NCBI RefSeq assembly: GCF_020150455.1
Contig: NZ_CP083740.1
Location: forward strand, 1,798,001 to 1,862,000
DNA length: 64,000 nt
Origin: Bremerella sp. TYQ1
Lineage (GTDB): Bacteria; Planctomycetota; Planctomycetia; Pirellulales; Pirellulaceae
Direction: 5' to 3'
This document shows, one piece after another, positions 44,056 to 52,629 of this stretch. The position numbers and the translations under genes were made by a program. The notes beneath the pieces were generated by a model, which was not told the origin of the DNA, ran no database searches, and saw nothing but the letters and a program-made list of their open reading frames with translations. Numbering within the stretch: position 1 is the first letter of the stretch; every line of letters starts with the position of its first letter.

Positions 44056-44475
44056 ATGAAGACCAATGCAATGTTAATCGCGAACGCCGGTTTGGCGTTC
44101 GCTGTCCTAGTGCTGCTAAGTGGCTGCACGTCGCAAAAAGCTTCCGATATTTACTCCATATCTGGAACCATTTCATACGACGGGAAGCCACTTCCCAAAG
44201 GCAATATCTCCTTTGCCCCTGATGCCTCAAAAAACAACCAAGGGCCAGGTGTGACGGCTGAAATTACTGATGGAAAGTACGAAACCCCGGACGGTAAGGG
44301 AATCAGCGGTGGTCCTTACGTGCTGACCATCAACGGCTACGACGGCGTACCGATTGCCAGCGGAGAAGGGGGTATGGACCGCATGGGAAAGATGATGTTC
44401 GAGGCGTATGAATTGAAAGCCGATCTGCCACGTGAAGATGCGACGCACGATATCGAAATTCCCAAACGGAAATAA
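44056..44475 (+). CDS. Small lipoprotein paired with DUF1559 protein 1
   Basis: 139 residues. A lipoprotein signal peptide ends in the lipobox LLSGC (Cys24). The mature part reads SISGTISYDGKPLPKGNISFAPDASKNNQGPGVTAEITDGKYETPDGKGISGGPYVLTINGYDG, a beta-sandwich of the carboxypeptidase-regulatory-like type seen beside DUF1559 genes in planctomycetes. It lies 30 bases after the DUF1559 stop. A paralogue at 47.3 kb shares the GKPxPxGNxxFxPD core. Role unknown, probably envelope. Confidence 0.8.
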   Translation: MKTNAMLIANAGLAFAVLVLLSGCTSQKASDIYSISGTISYDGKPLPKGNISFAPDASKNNQGPGVTAEITDGKYETPDGKGISGGPYVLTINGYDGVPIASGEGGMDRMGKMMFEAYELKADLPREDATHDIEIPKRK

Positions 44476-44500
44476 CTCATTTCACAAAAACAGACCTGAA

Positions 44501-44527
44501 AGCCTCGACAAACCGTCGAGGCTTTTT
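44501..44527 (+). terminator. Terminator after DUF1559/lipoprotein pair 1
   Basis: AGCCTCGAC (44501-44509) and GTCGAGGCT (44515-44523) form a perfect 9-base stem, then TTTT. Confidence 0.88.
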
Positions 44528-44651
44528 CGTTAAGGAACCACGAAGCAGAGGCGAACCCCGTACCGATGGCTTTCCTCGACCAAGATACCAGCCAGCGAAG
44601 CCTCTTCCGCCCGAGAGACAAATGACGTAAAACAAGACAGATAAACAGTTT

Positions 44652-44724
44652 GCCCTCGTAGCTCAGGGGATAGAGCGACGGTTTCCTAAACCGCAGGTCG
44701 GAGGTTCGATTCCTCCCGGGGGCA
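44652..44724 (+). tRNA. tRNA-Arg (CCT)
   Basis: Acceptor stem GCCCTCG pairs with CGGGGGC with one wobble-type pair. The D arm is GCTCAGGGGATAGAGC, the anticodon loop TTCCTAA gives CCT, and the T arm is GGAGG-TTCGATT-CCTCC. The outermost anticodon-stem pair is A-C. Length 73, CCA not encoded. Confidence 0.93.
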
Positions 44725-45423
44725 CTTCTTGGAAACATGCGAGACGACTGTTCGAAATTGCTTTCCGAACTGGTGTCGTCGTAAAAATCATCTCCAGCAC
44801 ACGATTTCTCATGTGCTGGAGATGTCCTTGGAGTTGGCCCGTGGTTCGTTGGCCAAGATGACGATCATCCCCCCTGACGTCATACACCCCTGCTTCTAGC
44901 GTAGTAACGTTTCGGGCGGCAAACAGGAACGTAACTCGCACGCAGGACACATACGTGCTGCAAATTGGGCTGCTCTCACCTGAAGTCCTGGGAAGAATTC
45001 TGCAAAAAATCGCGACGGTGTTCTAACCGAAATCGCTGCCAATCTCGCGATGTTCATGACCTCGCAGCATGGGCAGCAAGCAACTTACATAAACCGCACT
45101 TTTCCCATTTGCTTTGAGGCAGTTGGCCTAACTTTGGCCTTTGGTGGTTTTGTTTGCCATTACCATGTGCCAATGGCAACAACCCTTAAACTGCTATGAG
45201 ATCGTGATTGATCGGACAAGAAGATCAATGTCGAAACGAACATGGACACAACTTCGCCCATCTGAATTTCCCATTGAACCGGTATGAATTCGACGCTGCA
45301 AACGCGCCCGTTGCCGGTTTTTGGAAGGGCGAATACAGTGGGTTAATCGCGGTGAACGAGTCTGCATCGGGGAACTCGCTTCGTAGAACCTGACAGACAC
45401 GTCATCGTTGGAACAGGAACAGC
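44725..45423. other. Intergenic region between tRNA-Arg and HTH-NTF2 gene
   Basis: About 700 bases with no credible gene. It contains a perfect 13-base inverted repeat (44789-44824) and an 8-base one, TTGCCATT/AATGGCAA (45154-45179). Short frames here lack ribosome sites. Confidence 0.45.
44789..44824 (-). terminator. Perfect 13-base hairpin
   Basis: CATCTCCAGCACA (44789-44801) and TGTGCTGGAGATG (44812-44824) are exact inverted repeats with a 10-base loop. Read on the minus strand the hairpin is followed by ATTTTTACG, so it could end a minus-strand transcript from the gap to its right; no gene is known there. Confidence 0.5.
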
Positions 45424-46068
45424 ATGAACCGAGCCTACGCGTGCAATCGCGATTTCTTGCGGCAGCTTCGTCTGCGCAATGGACTTACTCAAGCCGATCT
45501 CGCCAAGCGCGCCGGCTACAGCGAACGGCTGATCAGTAAAGCGGAAGCAGGCGTTCCCATTGCCTTGGATACCATTGTGGACCTGGCAGATGCGTTCAGC
45601 GAAGTCGACGAAGACCGTATTTTCTGGGAAGACTTAGCGTGCGATCCGGTTCAGCTTGCGCAGCGGTACATTCACGCGTTGCATGTTCACCAGAAAGGGG
45701 TGATCGACGAGATCGAGGAGTTCCTCGACGTCAATGCAGTGGTTCGCATTGCTGGCGACCCCGCGCAAATTCCGTTTGCTGGCGAACATGTGGGAATCGA
45801 CGCCATTCGCCGTGCGTTCGATATCTTCTTCAGCGTGTTGGAAGTCCCACAAAACCTCGATTATACCAAACACTATCAGTACATCTGCCAAGGACCGAAT
45901 GCCATTATCTGGGGTGAATCATGGATTCATCCGATCGGTCGGCCGATGAAAACGCCCATCCGCGTTTCCAATCTGCTCATGTTTCGGCAAGGTAAAATCG
46001 TCCTGCTGGACGACTGCTTCGATACGGCCGCGGGGGCTGCCTGTTTGCGTGAAAACAAGGATTCGTAG
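45424..46068 (+). CDS. XRE-type HTH regulator fused to an NTF2/SnoaL-like domain
   Basis: 214 residues. An XRE helix-turn-helix occupies residues 10-60: LRQLRLRNGLTQADLAKRAGYSERLISKAEAGVPIALDTIVDLADAF. From about 75 to 205 there is a SnoaL/NTF2-like cone fold: LAQRYIHALHVHQKGVIDEIEEFLDVNAVVRIAGD, GVEHVG-type AGEHVGIDAIRRAFDIFFSVL, and RVSNLLMFRQGKIVLLDDCFDT. The C-terminal fold probably senses a ligand or modulates DNA binding. Its stop converges on a YciI gene three bases away. Confidence 0.85.
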   Translation: MNRAYACNRDFLRQLRLRNGLTQADLAKRAGYSERLISKAEAGVPIALDTIVDLADAFSEVDEDRIFWEDLACDPVQLAQRYIHALHVHQKGVIDEIEEFLDVNAVVRIAGDPAQIPFAGEHVGIDAIRRAFDIFFSVLEVPQNLDYTKHYQYICQGPNAIIWGESWIHPIGRPMKTPIRVSNLLMFRQGKIVLLDDCFDTAAGAACLRENKDS

Positions 46069-46079
46069 ACGTTACGAAT
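46061..46079. terminator. Hairpin spanning two convergent stop codons
   Basis: ATTCGTA (46061-46067) and TACGAAT (46073-46079) pair perfectly around GACGT. It contains the stops of both the HTH-NTF2 and YciI genes. T-rich sequence follows on each strand, so a weak bidirectional terminator is plausible. Confidence 0.4.
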
Positions 46080-46500
46080 TCTTCTCAAGTTCTGCCCGTA
46101 GCTTATGTTCCGACGCTCGGATTTCGCCGGTCGGGTCTTGCTCGGCGAAGTCCTCCGTCTCGAACACTGGTCGAATCTCGATCACCGATTCGCCTTCCAT
46201 CGGTGGTGGGCAACGCTTCACCCAATCGATGGCGTGCTGCAGGGAATCGACCTTCCAGATCCAGAAGCCAGCGATCAGTTCTTTCGTTTCCGTGAAAGGG
46301 CCATCGATCACATCCCGATTGTCACCTGAAAAGTGGACGCGTGCTCCTTGTGAGCTCGGCTTCAGGCCTTCGCCGGCCAACATAACTCCTGCTTCGACAA
46401 GCTCTTCGTTAAATTTACCCATCGCCTCCAGCAGTTCTGTGCTCGGCATCACGCCCGCTTCTGAGTCGTTATTTGCTTTGACGATGACCATGACTTTCAT
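46072..46500 (-). CDS. YciI/DGPF-family protein
   Basis: 142 residues matching the YCII-related family: MKVMVIVKANNDSEAG, LLEAMGKFNEELVEAGVMLAGEGLKPSSQGARV, the family motif VIDGPFTETKELIAGFWIWKV, and AIDWVKRCPPPMEGESVIEIRPVF. These are small dimeric ferredoxin-like-fold proteins, often next to ECF sigma factors and SnoaL or VOC proteins. No sigma factor is seen here; the HTH-NTF2 regulator lies on the other side. Function of the family is unsettled. Confidence 0.9.
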   Translation of the reverse strand: MKVMVIVKANNDSEAGVMPSTELLEAMGKFNEELVEAGVMLAGEGLKPSSQGARVHFSGDNRDVIDGPFTETKELIAGFWIWKVDSLQHAIDWVKRCPPPMEGESVIEIRPVFETEDFAEQDPTGEIRASEHKLRAELEKNS

Positions 46501-46842
46501 AGGATGGATCCTTCGATATTGGGGATTGATCTAAGGGTAGAAACGCTTACTTTACTCTCTGGTCGTTCTCATCTGCTATCCATCGACATCCAATTTTCAG
46601 ATTGTTCGATTTCGCTTCCGACCGCTACCAGATTGGCTTGCTCACTGAGATCCTTTACGCCCAAAACGCGCAACGCACAAGCACACCTCAGAAAGTTTTC
46701 AATAAAACTTCTTTCATAGTTTACGCACACTTGTTTACAATAAAGCAACACTACGCGAGATGCTTCTGGATGGTGGAAAGAAATCTCAGGCAGCGCTGAG
46801 AATTGCTTCCCTTGCCCCTTCTTGTGAACTTAGGAAACGCTC
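46501..46842. other. Divergent intergenic region YciI / VOC
   Basis: About 340 AT-richer bases carrying the likely promoters of both genes. No clear gene, hairpin or consensus pair was assigned by eye. Confidence 0.4.
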
Positions 46843-47232
46843 ATGACCACTCCGTTCAAGCCGGCCGGCTACAATTCTGCTTCGCCTTATTTGATCGTCG
46901 CCAAGGCAGATGCCACGATCGACTTTCTGAAGGAGGTCTTCTCGGCGGAACCGCTGCGACGAATCCCGCGTGAAGATGGAAGCGTGATGCATGCCGAAGT
47001 TCGCGTGGACGACTCGGTGATCATGCTGGGAGAAGCGATGGAGGGGTGGCCTGCTCAGACGGCCCATATCCATCTCTACGTTCCCAACGTAGACGAGACC
47101 TACCAGAAGATGCTCGCTGCCGGCGGGGAGTCAATCATGGAGCCGATGCAAAAATCGCCGGACGACGATAAACGAGGGGGCGTGAAAGATCCTAACGGAA
47201 TCAGTTGGTGGATCGGCACGCAGATTGGCTAA
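46843..47232 (+). CDS. VOC-superfamily protein (PhnB/glyoxalase-like)
   Basis: 129 residues of paired beta-alpha-beta-beta-beta modules: SASPYLIVAKADATIDFLKEVFSAEPLRRI, DGSVMHAEVRVDDSVIMLGEAMEGWP, HIHLYVPNVDETYQKMLAAGG and GVKDPNGISWWIGTQIG. It resembles the PhnB-like subgroup, whose members include bleomycin-type resistance and glyoxalase relatives. Metal ligands are not certain by eye. It lies beside a YciI gene, a frequent pairing. A terminator follows. Confidence 0.88.
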   Translation: MTTPFKPAGYNSASPYLIVAKADATIDFLKEVFSAEPLRRIPREDGSVMHAEVRVDDSVIMLGEAMEGWPAQTAHIHLYVPNVDETYQKMLAAGGESIMEPMQKSPDDDKRGGVKDPNGISWWIGTQIG

Positions 47233-47261
47233 GCACACAGCCGCACGATCCCAGTTAAAGA

Positions 47262-47293
47262 AAAAATGCCCGATCCACCGATCGGGCATTTTT
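47262..47293. terminator. Terminator after VOC gene (bidirectional)
   Basis: AAAAATGCCCGAT (47262-47274) and ATCGGGCATTTTT (47281-47293) pair perfectly with a 6-base loop. A/T flanks on both sides allow it to serve the convergent lipoprotein gene too. Confidence 0.85.
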
Positions 47294-47319
47294 CGTAGGT
47301 CTATCTGTAAGTGGGCAAG

Positions 47320-47745
47320 TTACTTCGACGACTTCGGAATATCGAAGTCAAGTTCCGCATCTTGCTTCGGGACGTCGACTTCCGCTTTATACGATTTGAA
47401 CAGCTCTCGACCTGATTCGATCGTCTCGCCATGCATCGTGTAGGGAACGCCATCCCAGCCAACGATCTCGACTTTCATCGGACCGCCGATGGTCCCGCTT
47501 CCGTCTGGCGTTCGATATTCGCCATCCTTAATCTCGGCCATGGCCCCTGGTCCGGTATTGCCCTTCGCGCGATCTGGCGTGAAGAGCATGTTGCCCAGCG
47601 GAATCGGCTTGCCATCAAACGTTACTTTCCCAGAAAGCTGAAAACGATCTGGTCCGTTGTTGCTCGAATAGCAGCCGGTCAATGCAACGATCGAAAGGAG
47701 GAGAACCGCGAGCGCGTATCTCGAAACATTAGACGCCACACGCAT
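47320..47745 (-). CDS. Small lipoprotein paired with DUF1559 protein 2
   Basis: 141 residues with lipobox ALTGC (Cys25). The mature domain LSGKVTFDGKPIPLGNMLFTPDRAKGNTGPGAMAEIKDGEYRTPDGSGTIGGPMKVEIVGWDG aligns closely with the lipoprotein at 44.1 kb. Its ATG overlaps the stop of the upstream DUF1559 gene by one base, so the two are translationally coupled. Envelope role unknown. Confidence 0.8.
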   Translation of the reverse strand: MRVASNVSRYALAVLLLSIVALTGCYSSNNGPDRFQLSGKVTFDGKPIPLGNMLFTPDRAKGNTGPGAMAEIKDGEYRTPDGSGTIGGPMKVEIVGWDGVPYTMHGETIESGRELFKSYKAEVDVPKQDAELDFDIPKSSK

Positions 47746-48701
47746 TAGAACTCACCCCCGATGACCTGACCGTCGTTTCGCGTCGCCAGGTACTGGCTTA
47801 CCGTGTGGTCGATTGTCTCGCTTAGGAAACGCACCGACGCGTCGGCCAACGCAATCTGGCATCCCCCAGGATGAAAGCTGCCCAGCTGACGCGTGGACGA
47901 GTTCACGATGGTGGTCGTCACGTTGCTGCCGGAAAGGGGCATCGGCATCGGCGGCAAGGAATTCATCGGTTCGACAATGGTCACGCAAGACAGCGGCAGT
48001 CCGCCGGCCATCTTAGGACTTGTGGCCCAGCCTCGGTTGGGAAGTTCGGTCTGCGATTGAAAATAACGCGATTCGCCGATCATCATCGTCTGGGTGGTGC
48101 CGTCGATCACGTCACGAAATTTAACGGCCGTATTGCCAGAGAACATCCCGTTGCGATGGAACGTTCGGAGATTGCTCGAAATGCAATACCCGTCGTTCGT
48201 ATCGGTGCCGCCGCCGGAGATGCCGCGGTAATCGAGGTGCAGCGGGAAGAAACTACCGGCCGGATCGGTGGGGCATTGATAGGCGTCCACGCGAACTTGC
48301 TTCGGGCCGTTGGGCGCCGGGGTATCGTTCGAATTGCTAGAGAACGTTGCAGTAAAGTCGAACGTGTCGTGCAGGTTCGCCAATTCCAGGAACGGCAAAA
48401 TCAAAACGGTCCAAGGGGCTCCGTGATTGGCGCCGTTGGAGTTGCAGTACTTATTACTACCAGTGTTGCTGGACCAATTGGTGCCATTGCCGACCCAGCC
48501 GGGAGGGAACACCAAATGGACGTCATGATAGTTGTGCAGAGATAGACCAATCTGCTTCAGATTGTTGCTGCACTGCATTCGCCGAGCGGCTTCTCGAGCT
48601 TGTTGAACGGCCGGCAAAAGCAAAGCAATAAGAACGCCAATGATGGCAATGACCACCAATAACTCGACTAATGTGAAACCTCTGCGCGTAAAGGCACGCA
48701 T
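47745..48701 (-). CDS. DUF1559 prepilin-like protein 2
   Basis: 318 residues. The prepilin start is TRRGFTLVELLVVIAIIGVLIALLLPAVQQAREAARRMQC, then the DUF1559 pattern NNLKQIGLSLHNYHDVHLVFPPG, FRDVIDGTTQTMMIGESRY and LGSFHPGGCQIALADASVRFLSETID. It has the same two-gene arrangement as the copy at 43.0 kb but on the other strand. Requires a prepilin peptidase; forms part of the cell-surface machinery typical of planctomycetes. Confidence 0.92.
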   Translation of the reverse strand: MRAFTRRGFTLVELLVVIAIIGVLIALLLPAVQQAREAARRMQCSNNLKQIGLSLHNYHDVHLVFPPGWVGNGTNWSSNTGSNKYCNSNGANHGAPWTVLILPFLELANLHDTFDFTATFSSNSNDTPAPNGPKQVRVDAYQCPTDPAGSFFPLHLDYRGISGGGTDTNDGYCISSNLRTFHRNGMFSGNTAVKFRDVIDGTTQTMMIGESRYFQSQTELPNRGWATSPKMAGGLPLSCVTIVEPMNSLPPMPMPLSGSNVTTTIVNSSTRQLGSFHPGGCQIALADASVRFLSETIDHTVSQYLATRNDGQVIGGEF

Positions 48702-49036
48702 TGCTGAAACTCCTCACGAATTCCCAAGATTACAAAAAATGAATGACAACCGCGCAGAGATAAATGTAGAAGAGACCTGACTGCCGTCAAGTCACTCTGA
48801 GCCAAACACGCCCCCTTCTATTGTGCTGCAAAAAATACGGGAGCACTGGCTCTTCCAATGGGACAAATAGTAGCCATCAAGGGGCCAGAACGCCCCCGAA
48901 ACTATTATCCAAATTACTGAGACTCGTAGACATTCCACAGCGTCTAATCGGGCGATACGAAGTGAAATGGAGGCATTGGACGTATGTCAGAAGTCGCCGA
49001 TGTCGGCAAGTCACCAGCCGCCACAGGCCAACGGTT
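48702..49036. other. Intergenic region upstream of DUF1559 protein 2
   Basis: 335 bases without a supported gene; likely holds the promoter of the minus-strand DUF1559 unit. Nothing distinctive seen. Confidence 0.35.
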
Positions 49037-50863
49037 TTAGCCGTACCACCAAGGGATCACGATCACGCAGACCACAAGCACCAAACAAGTGAACGGGGTG
49101 CCGATTTTGAGGTAGTCGCTGAACTTGTACTCGCCTGGTCCCATGACCAACGTATTCACTGGCGACGCGACAGGCGTCATGAAAGCGGCCGAAGCGGCGA
49201 TCGCCACCGTCATAACGAAGGGGTAGGGAGAAACATCCAACTGCTTGGCAATGCTCATCGCGATCGGAGCCATCAGAATTGCGGTCGCCGTGTTCGAGAT
49301 GACCAGGCTGAAACCGGTGGTCAGAATGAACAGCACTGCCAACAGCACATGCGTTCCGGCTCCGTCGAGTACGTCCATCAGAAACTCGACGGCCATTTCA
49401 ATGCCATGCGTTTTCTCGAGCGCGACAGCAAACGGCATCATCCCGACAATCAGAAACACGCTTTGCCAGCGGATCGATTTGTAAGCCGCTTCGACATCGA
49501 TGCAGCGAAACAACCCCATCATCAAACAGGCAATCAATGCCGCAATGGCGTTGGGAACCAGCCCGGAGACCATCAGCACAATCATGGTCGCCACGCTGAC
49601 TAACGCCCATGGTGCCTGTGAAATGGCAGGGGCAACGTCGTCCACTTCGGCCGGCAGCGACAATACGAGGAAGTCTCGTTTGTGGGTTCGCAAATGATGA
49701 ATCTGCTTCCAGGGACCGATCACCAGCAAGATATCCCCAGGCCGAAGCTTTTCTTCCGCGAGAACTCCTTGAACCGCTTCGCCTCCGCGACGTAGCCCGA
49801 TGACGCTGAGGCCATGCTCGGTGCGAAACTGCTTTTCGACGATCGTCTTCCCGATCAGGGTCGACTCTGGCACAACGGCGACTTCGGCCATGCCGACGTT
49901 TCTGGACTGCTGCTGAAAATAAACTTCGTCGATCGGCAACAGCTCTAGACCTAGTTCGTCGACGAATCGCTGCAAATCGTTTTCAGGGTGGACCAAGTCG
50001 ACGAGCAAAACATCGGCAGGGCGAATTTCGGTTTGAGCGATTGGATTGAGCAGATGGGTTGCGCCACGTCCTTTCCGTTCAATGCCGATCAAGTTCACGC
50101 CACTGCGTTGCCGCAGTTCCAGTTCGCCGAGTGTGTGTCCGACGAGATCGGAAGAGTAGGGGACCTGAAGCCGAAAGGCTCGATTTTGCAGCTGGTACTC
50201 TTCAATGAACTTTCGCAAAGTCCGCCGCTTGGAAACCGAGTTGGAGGCCGGTTCGGGAAATGTCAGCCAGTTCCGTGCGATCATCATGTAGCCGACGCTT
50301 AGCACCAGAATGGTCAGCCCCATGGGCGTGAAGGAGAAGAACCCGAAGCCTTCCATCCCTTCACTTTCCAGGGCACTGTCGACGATCATGTTCGGCGGCG
50401 TGGCGACCAGGGTCATCATCCCGCTGATCAAACCGGCCACGCTTAACGGCATCATCATGCGGCCAGGGTGAATGTTCAGCCGCGACGTGACATTCAGCAC
50501 CACCGGAATGAAGATCGCCACGATCCCAGTCGAGCTCATCACGCTGCCGAGGAGACCGACGCTGACCATCAGCAGAACGACCAATTTCAGTTCGCTGCTA
50601 CCAGCTTTCTTCGCAAGCCACTGTCCAACTTGCAACGCGATGCCGGCCCTGGTGATTCCTTCCCCGATGACAAACAACGCGGCAATCAGCACGACATTGG
50701 GATCGGAGAAACCAGCGAAGGCTTCCTGAACGGTAATGATGCCGAAGACCGGCAACGCCACCATTGCCGACAACGCCACGACATCCATCCGCGGCCAATC
50801 GATCATGAACAACACGATACAAACCAACAGCAGTCCCAGTACGACCGCCAAGTCCCATGGCAT
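49037..50863 (-). CDS. SLC13/DASS-type permease with two TrkA-C (RCK-C) domains
   Basis: 608 residues. Two transmembrane blocks (about 1-215 and 410-608) enclose a cytoplasmic region with two RCK-C units: RAFRLQVPYSSDLVGHTLGELELRQRSGVNLIGIERKG and EVAVVPESTLIGKTIVEKQFRTEHGLSVIGLRRGGEAVQG. Transport motifs are GLLGSVMSSTGIVAIFIPVVLNV, LVATPPNMIVDSAL in the first repeat, and GFSLVISNTATAILMAPIA and AAFMTPVASPVNTLVMGPGEY in the second. It would carry anions such as sulfate or dicarboxylates with sodium. The substrate is not shown. Confidence 0.88.
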   Translation of the reverse strand: MPWDLAVVLGLLLVCIVLFMIDWPRMDVVALSAMVALPVFGIITVQEAFAGFSDPNVVLIAALFVIGEGITRAGIALQVGQWLAKKAGSSELKLVVLLMVSVGLLGSVMSSTGIVAIFIPVVLNVTSRLNIHPGRMMMPLSVAGLISGMMTLVATPPNMIVDSALESEGMEGFGFFSFTPMGLTILVLSVGYMMIARNWLTFPEPASNSVSKRRTLRKFIEEYQLQNRAFRLQVPYSSDLVGHTLGELELRQRSGVNLIGIERKGRGATHLLNPIAQTEIRPADVLLVDLVHPENDLQRFVDELGLELLPIDEVYFQQQSRNVGMAEVAVVPESTLIGKTIVEKQFRTEHGLSVIGLRRGGEAVQGVLAEEKLRPGDILLVIGPWKQIHHLRTHKRDFLVLSLPAEVDDVAPAISQAPWALVSVATMIVLMVSGLVPNAIAALIACLMMGLFRCIDVEAAYKSIRWQSVFLIVGMMPFAVALEKTHGIEMAVEFLMDVLDGAGTHVLLAVLFILTTGFSLVISNTATAILMAPIAMSIAKQLDVSPYPFVMTVAIAASAAFMTPVASPVNTLVMGPGEYKFSDYLKIGTPFTCLVLVVCVIVIPWWYG

Positions 50864-50932
50864 CGCGAATCCCCCGTGCCGCCGCTATGTACCGATAGTT
50901 GATAGGAACGATTCCGGCCAACAACCGAGACG

Positions 50933-52498
50933 CTAACCCTCTTGCTGCATCGGAGGGGCGCCGTTGGTGTTGGTATAGAAGTGGACGTCTTGTTGTGGAT
51001 AAGGAATCGAGATACCCGCTTCGTCGAAACGGCGTTTGACTTCCCGGGTAATGTCGGTTTTGACCTGCCACCAATTTTCCGTGCGTGCCCACGGCCGGCA
51101 AACAATGTTGACCGACGACTCGCCGAGATCGTGCGTCACGACTTGCGGCTCTGGCTTTTTGAGGACCAGTTCGTGATCGTTGACGACGCTCATGATGATC
51201 TCTTCGGCCTTGTAGAAATCGTCGTCGTAGCTGATGCCGAATTCCAAGTCGACGCGGCGTGTGTGGTTGGCAGTGATGTTGGTGATGACGTTGTTCCAGA
51301 TTTCGTTATTCGGAACATGAATCGTCTGGTTATCAAACGTTTTAAAGCGGGTCGAAACCAGATTCATCTGATCGATCACCCCGGTAATGCCCCCCGCGGT
51401 CACCACGTCGCCGACATCGAAGGGACGGTTCACCAGAATCATCAACCCACTGGCGAAGTTGCTGAGCGTTCCCTGCAACGCCAAACCGACCACCAAACCG
51501 GTAGCACCAATCGCGGCGATAATCGGCGTGATGTCAATTTCCAAAGCGGTTAGCGAAATAGCGAAACCGATGACCAAAACAATGTTCTTGATGGTGCGAG
51601 AGATCAGATTCTCGGCCAGACGACTCAGGCGAAGCTTCCGTTCCAAAAGCCAGTTGACGATATTCTGGATGAACTTGGCAATAATCCAACTGACCAGCAA
51701 GATGGCGAGAAACTTAGCGATATTCCAAGCCAATCGCTGACCACCTTCTTTAGAAACAATCCAGCCAACGACAGCCGCCCATGTAGCCGTCGCGTCGGTG
51801 GTGTCGACGTCGAAACCAGAGACGGCGATGATGTATTTGCGATACTCCTCGACCTCACCCCCTTTGCGTTCCAACGAGACCAATACCACTTCCAAGCGGT
51901 CGCTCAGTGCGGTTCGTTCGTCTTGCAAAAGGCTAACATCTTGCAGCAGTTCTCCCTTTTTAGTGACAGCTTCTTCAACCGCTTTTGGTGCGGCCGGCTG
52001 TTCCGCAGCGGGATCTTCCGGAGCTGCTTCTTCTTCCGGCGGAGCTTCGGCGTCGGGTTCTTCTGCGGGATTTTCTTCAGGAGGCGTTTTCGCATCGAGA
52101 CCAAGTTCGTCTTGAGCGGCGTTGGTAATCTCCTTTTCGGCTTGTTTCGCTTTTTCTTCGGCCTTTTCTTTGACCTGTTGGGCTTGTTGAAGCGAGGATT
52201 TGGCTGCTTCTTCGTCACCGGCGACCATTGCTTCGTTGGTCTTTTTCACGCCTAGTTGAACCGCGGCAATCTGCCGCGATTTTGTCGTCAGCAGTTTGAA
52301 CCAGGCTTTCGCTTCCCCTTCCAGCTCTTGCTTGGTGAGCGGTTTGACCATGATCCGCAGTTGGTCGATGGGGACCTTCGGATCGATCGTCGTGATCGGG
52401 ACGTATTCCTTCTCAGCCGGCTTTTCGTCCTGGGCAAACGCAGGCGAAACGACCATGGCCAGTAACATCAATCCCCATATCCAACTTCGAAACGCCAT
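50933..52498 (-). CDS. MscS-family mechanosensitive channel with long N-terminal extension
   Basis: 521 residues starting at ATG 52498 (GGGAG upstream). The signal peptide ends near PAFAQ. About 150 residues of Glu/Ala/Lys-rich coiled coil and Pro/Glu-rich linker follow, then helices at about 235-330 and the MscS core: ATGLVVGLALQGTLSNFASGLMILVNRPFDVGDVVTAGGITGVIDQMNLVSTRF, NNEIWNNVITNITANHTRRVDLEFGISYDDD and a C-terminal beta barrel. It protects from osmotic downshock. It is 69 bases downstream... of no shared start: the permease gene begins after its stop on the same strand, so they may form one unit. Confidence 0.9.
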   Translation of the reverse strand: MAFRSWIWGLMLLAMVVSPAFAQDEKPAEKEYVPITTIDPKVPIDQLRIMVKPLTKQELEGEAKAWFKLLTTKSRQIAAVQLGVKKTNEAMVAGDEEAAKSSLQQAQQVKEKAEEKAKQAEKEITNAAQDELGLDAKTPPEENPAEEPDAEAPPEEEAAPEDPAAEQPAAPKAVEEAVTKKGELLQDVSLLQDERTALSDRLEVVLVSLERKGGEVEEYRKYIIAVSGFDVDTTDATATWAAVVGWIVSKEGGQRLAWNIAKFLAILLVSWIIAKFIQNIVNWLLERKLRLSRLAENLISRTIKNIVLVIGFAISLTALEIDITPIIAAIGATGLVVGLALQGTLSNFASGLMILVNRPFDVGDVVTAGGITGVIDQMNLVSTRFKTFDNQTIHVPNNEIWNNVITNITANHTRRVDLEFGISYDDDFYKAEEIIMSVVNDHELVLKKPEPQVVTHDLGESSVNIVCRPWARTENWWQVKTDITREVKRRFDEAGISIPYPQQDVHFYTNTNGAPPMQQEG

Positions 52499-52629
52499 GC
52501 CGTTTTTCTCCCAAGACCGTGAATCAAGATGCGCAGCTGCGCGGGTTGCCGCTTTACTTCCATCCAAAGGCAAGCCACGCTTCATCTTGGGACGATTTGC
52601 CGTTGGATGCAACCCTTGCGGGAAATCGA

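Noticed and set aside
44663..44950. Minus-strand frame with a PPGGIEPPT peptide over tRNA-Arg
   Set aside because: The peptide is the typical translation of an antisense tRNA, not a real protein.
45208..45393. Short frames in the gap before the HTH-NTF2 gene
   Set aside because: No ribosome site and no codon pattern like that of the neighbours.
48821..49603. 260-residue plus-strand frame at the SLC13 gene end
   Set aside because: His/Arg/Gln-rich shadow over a conserved membrane protein.
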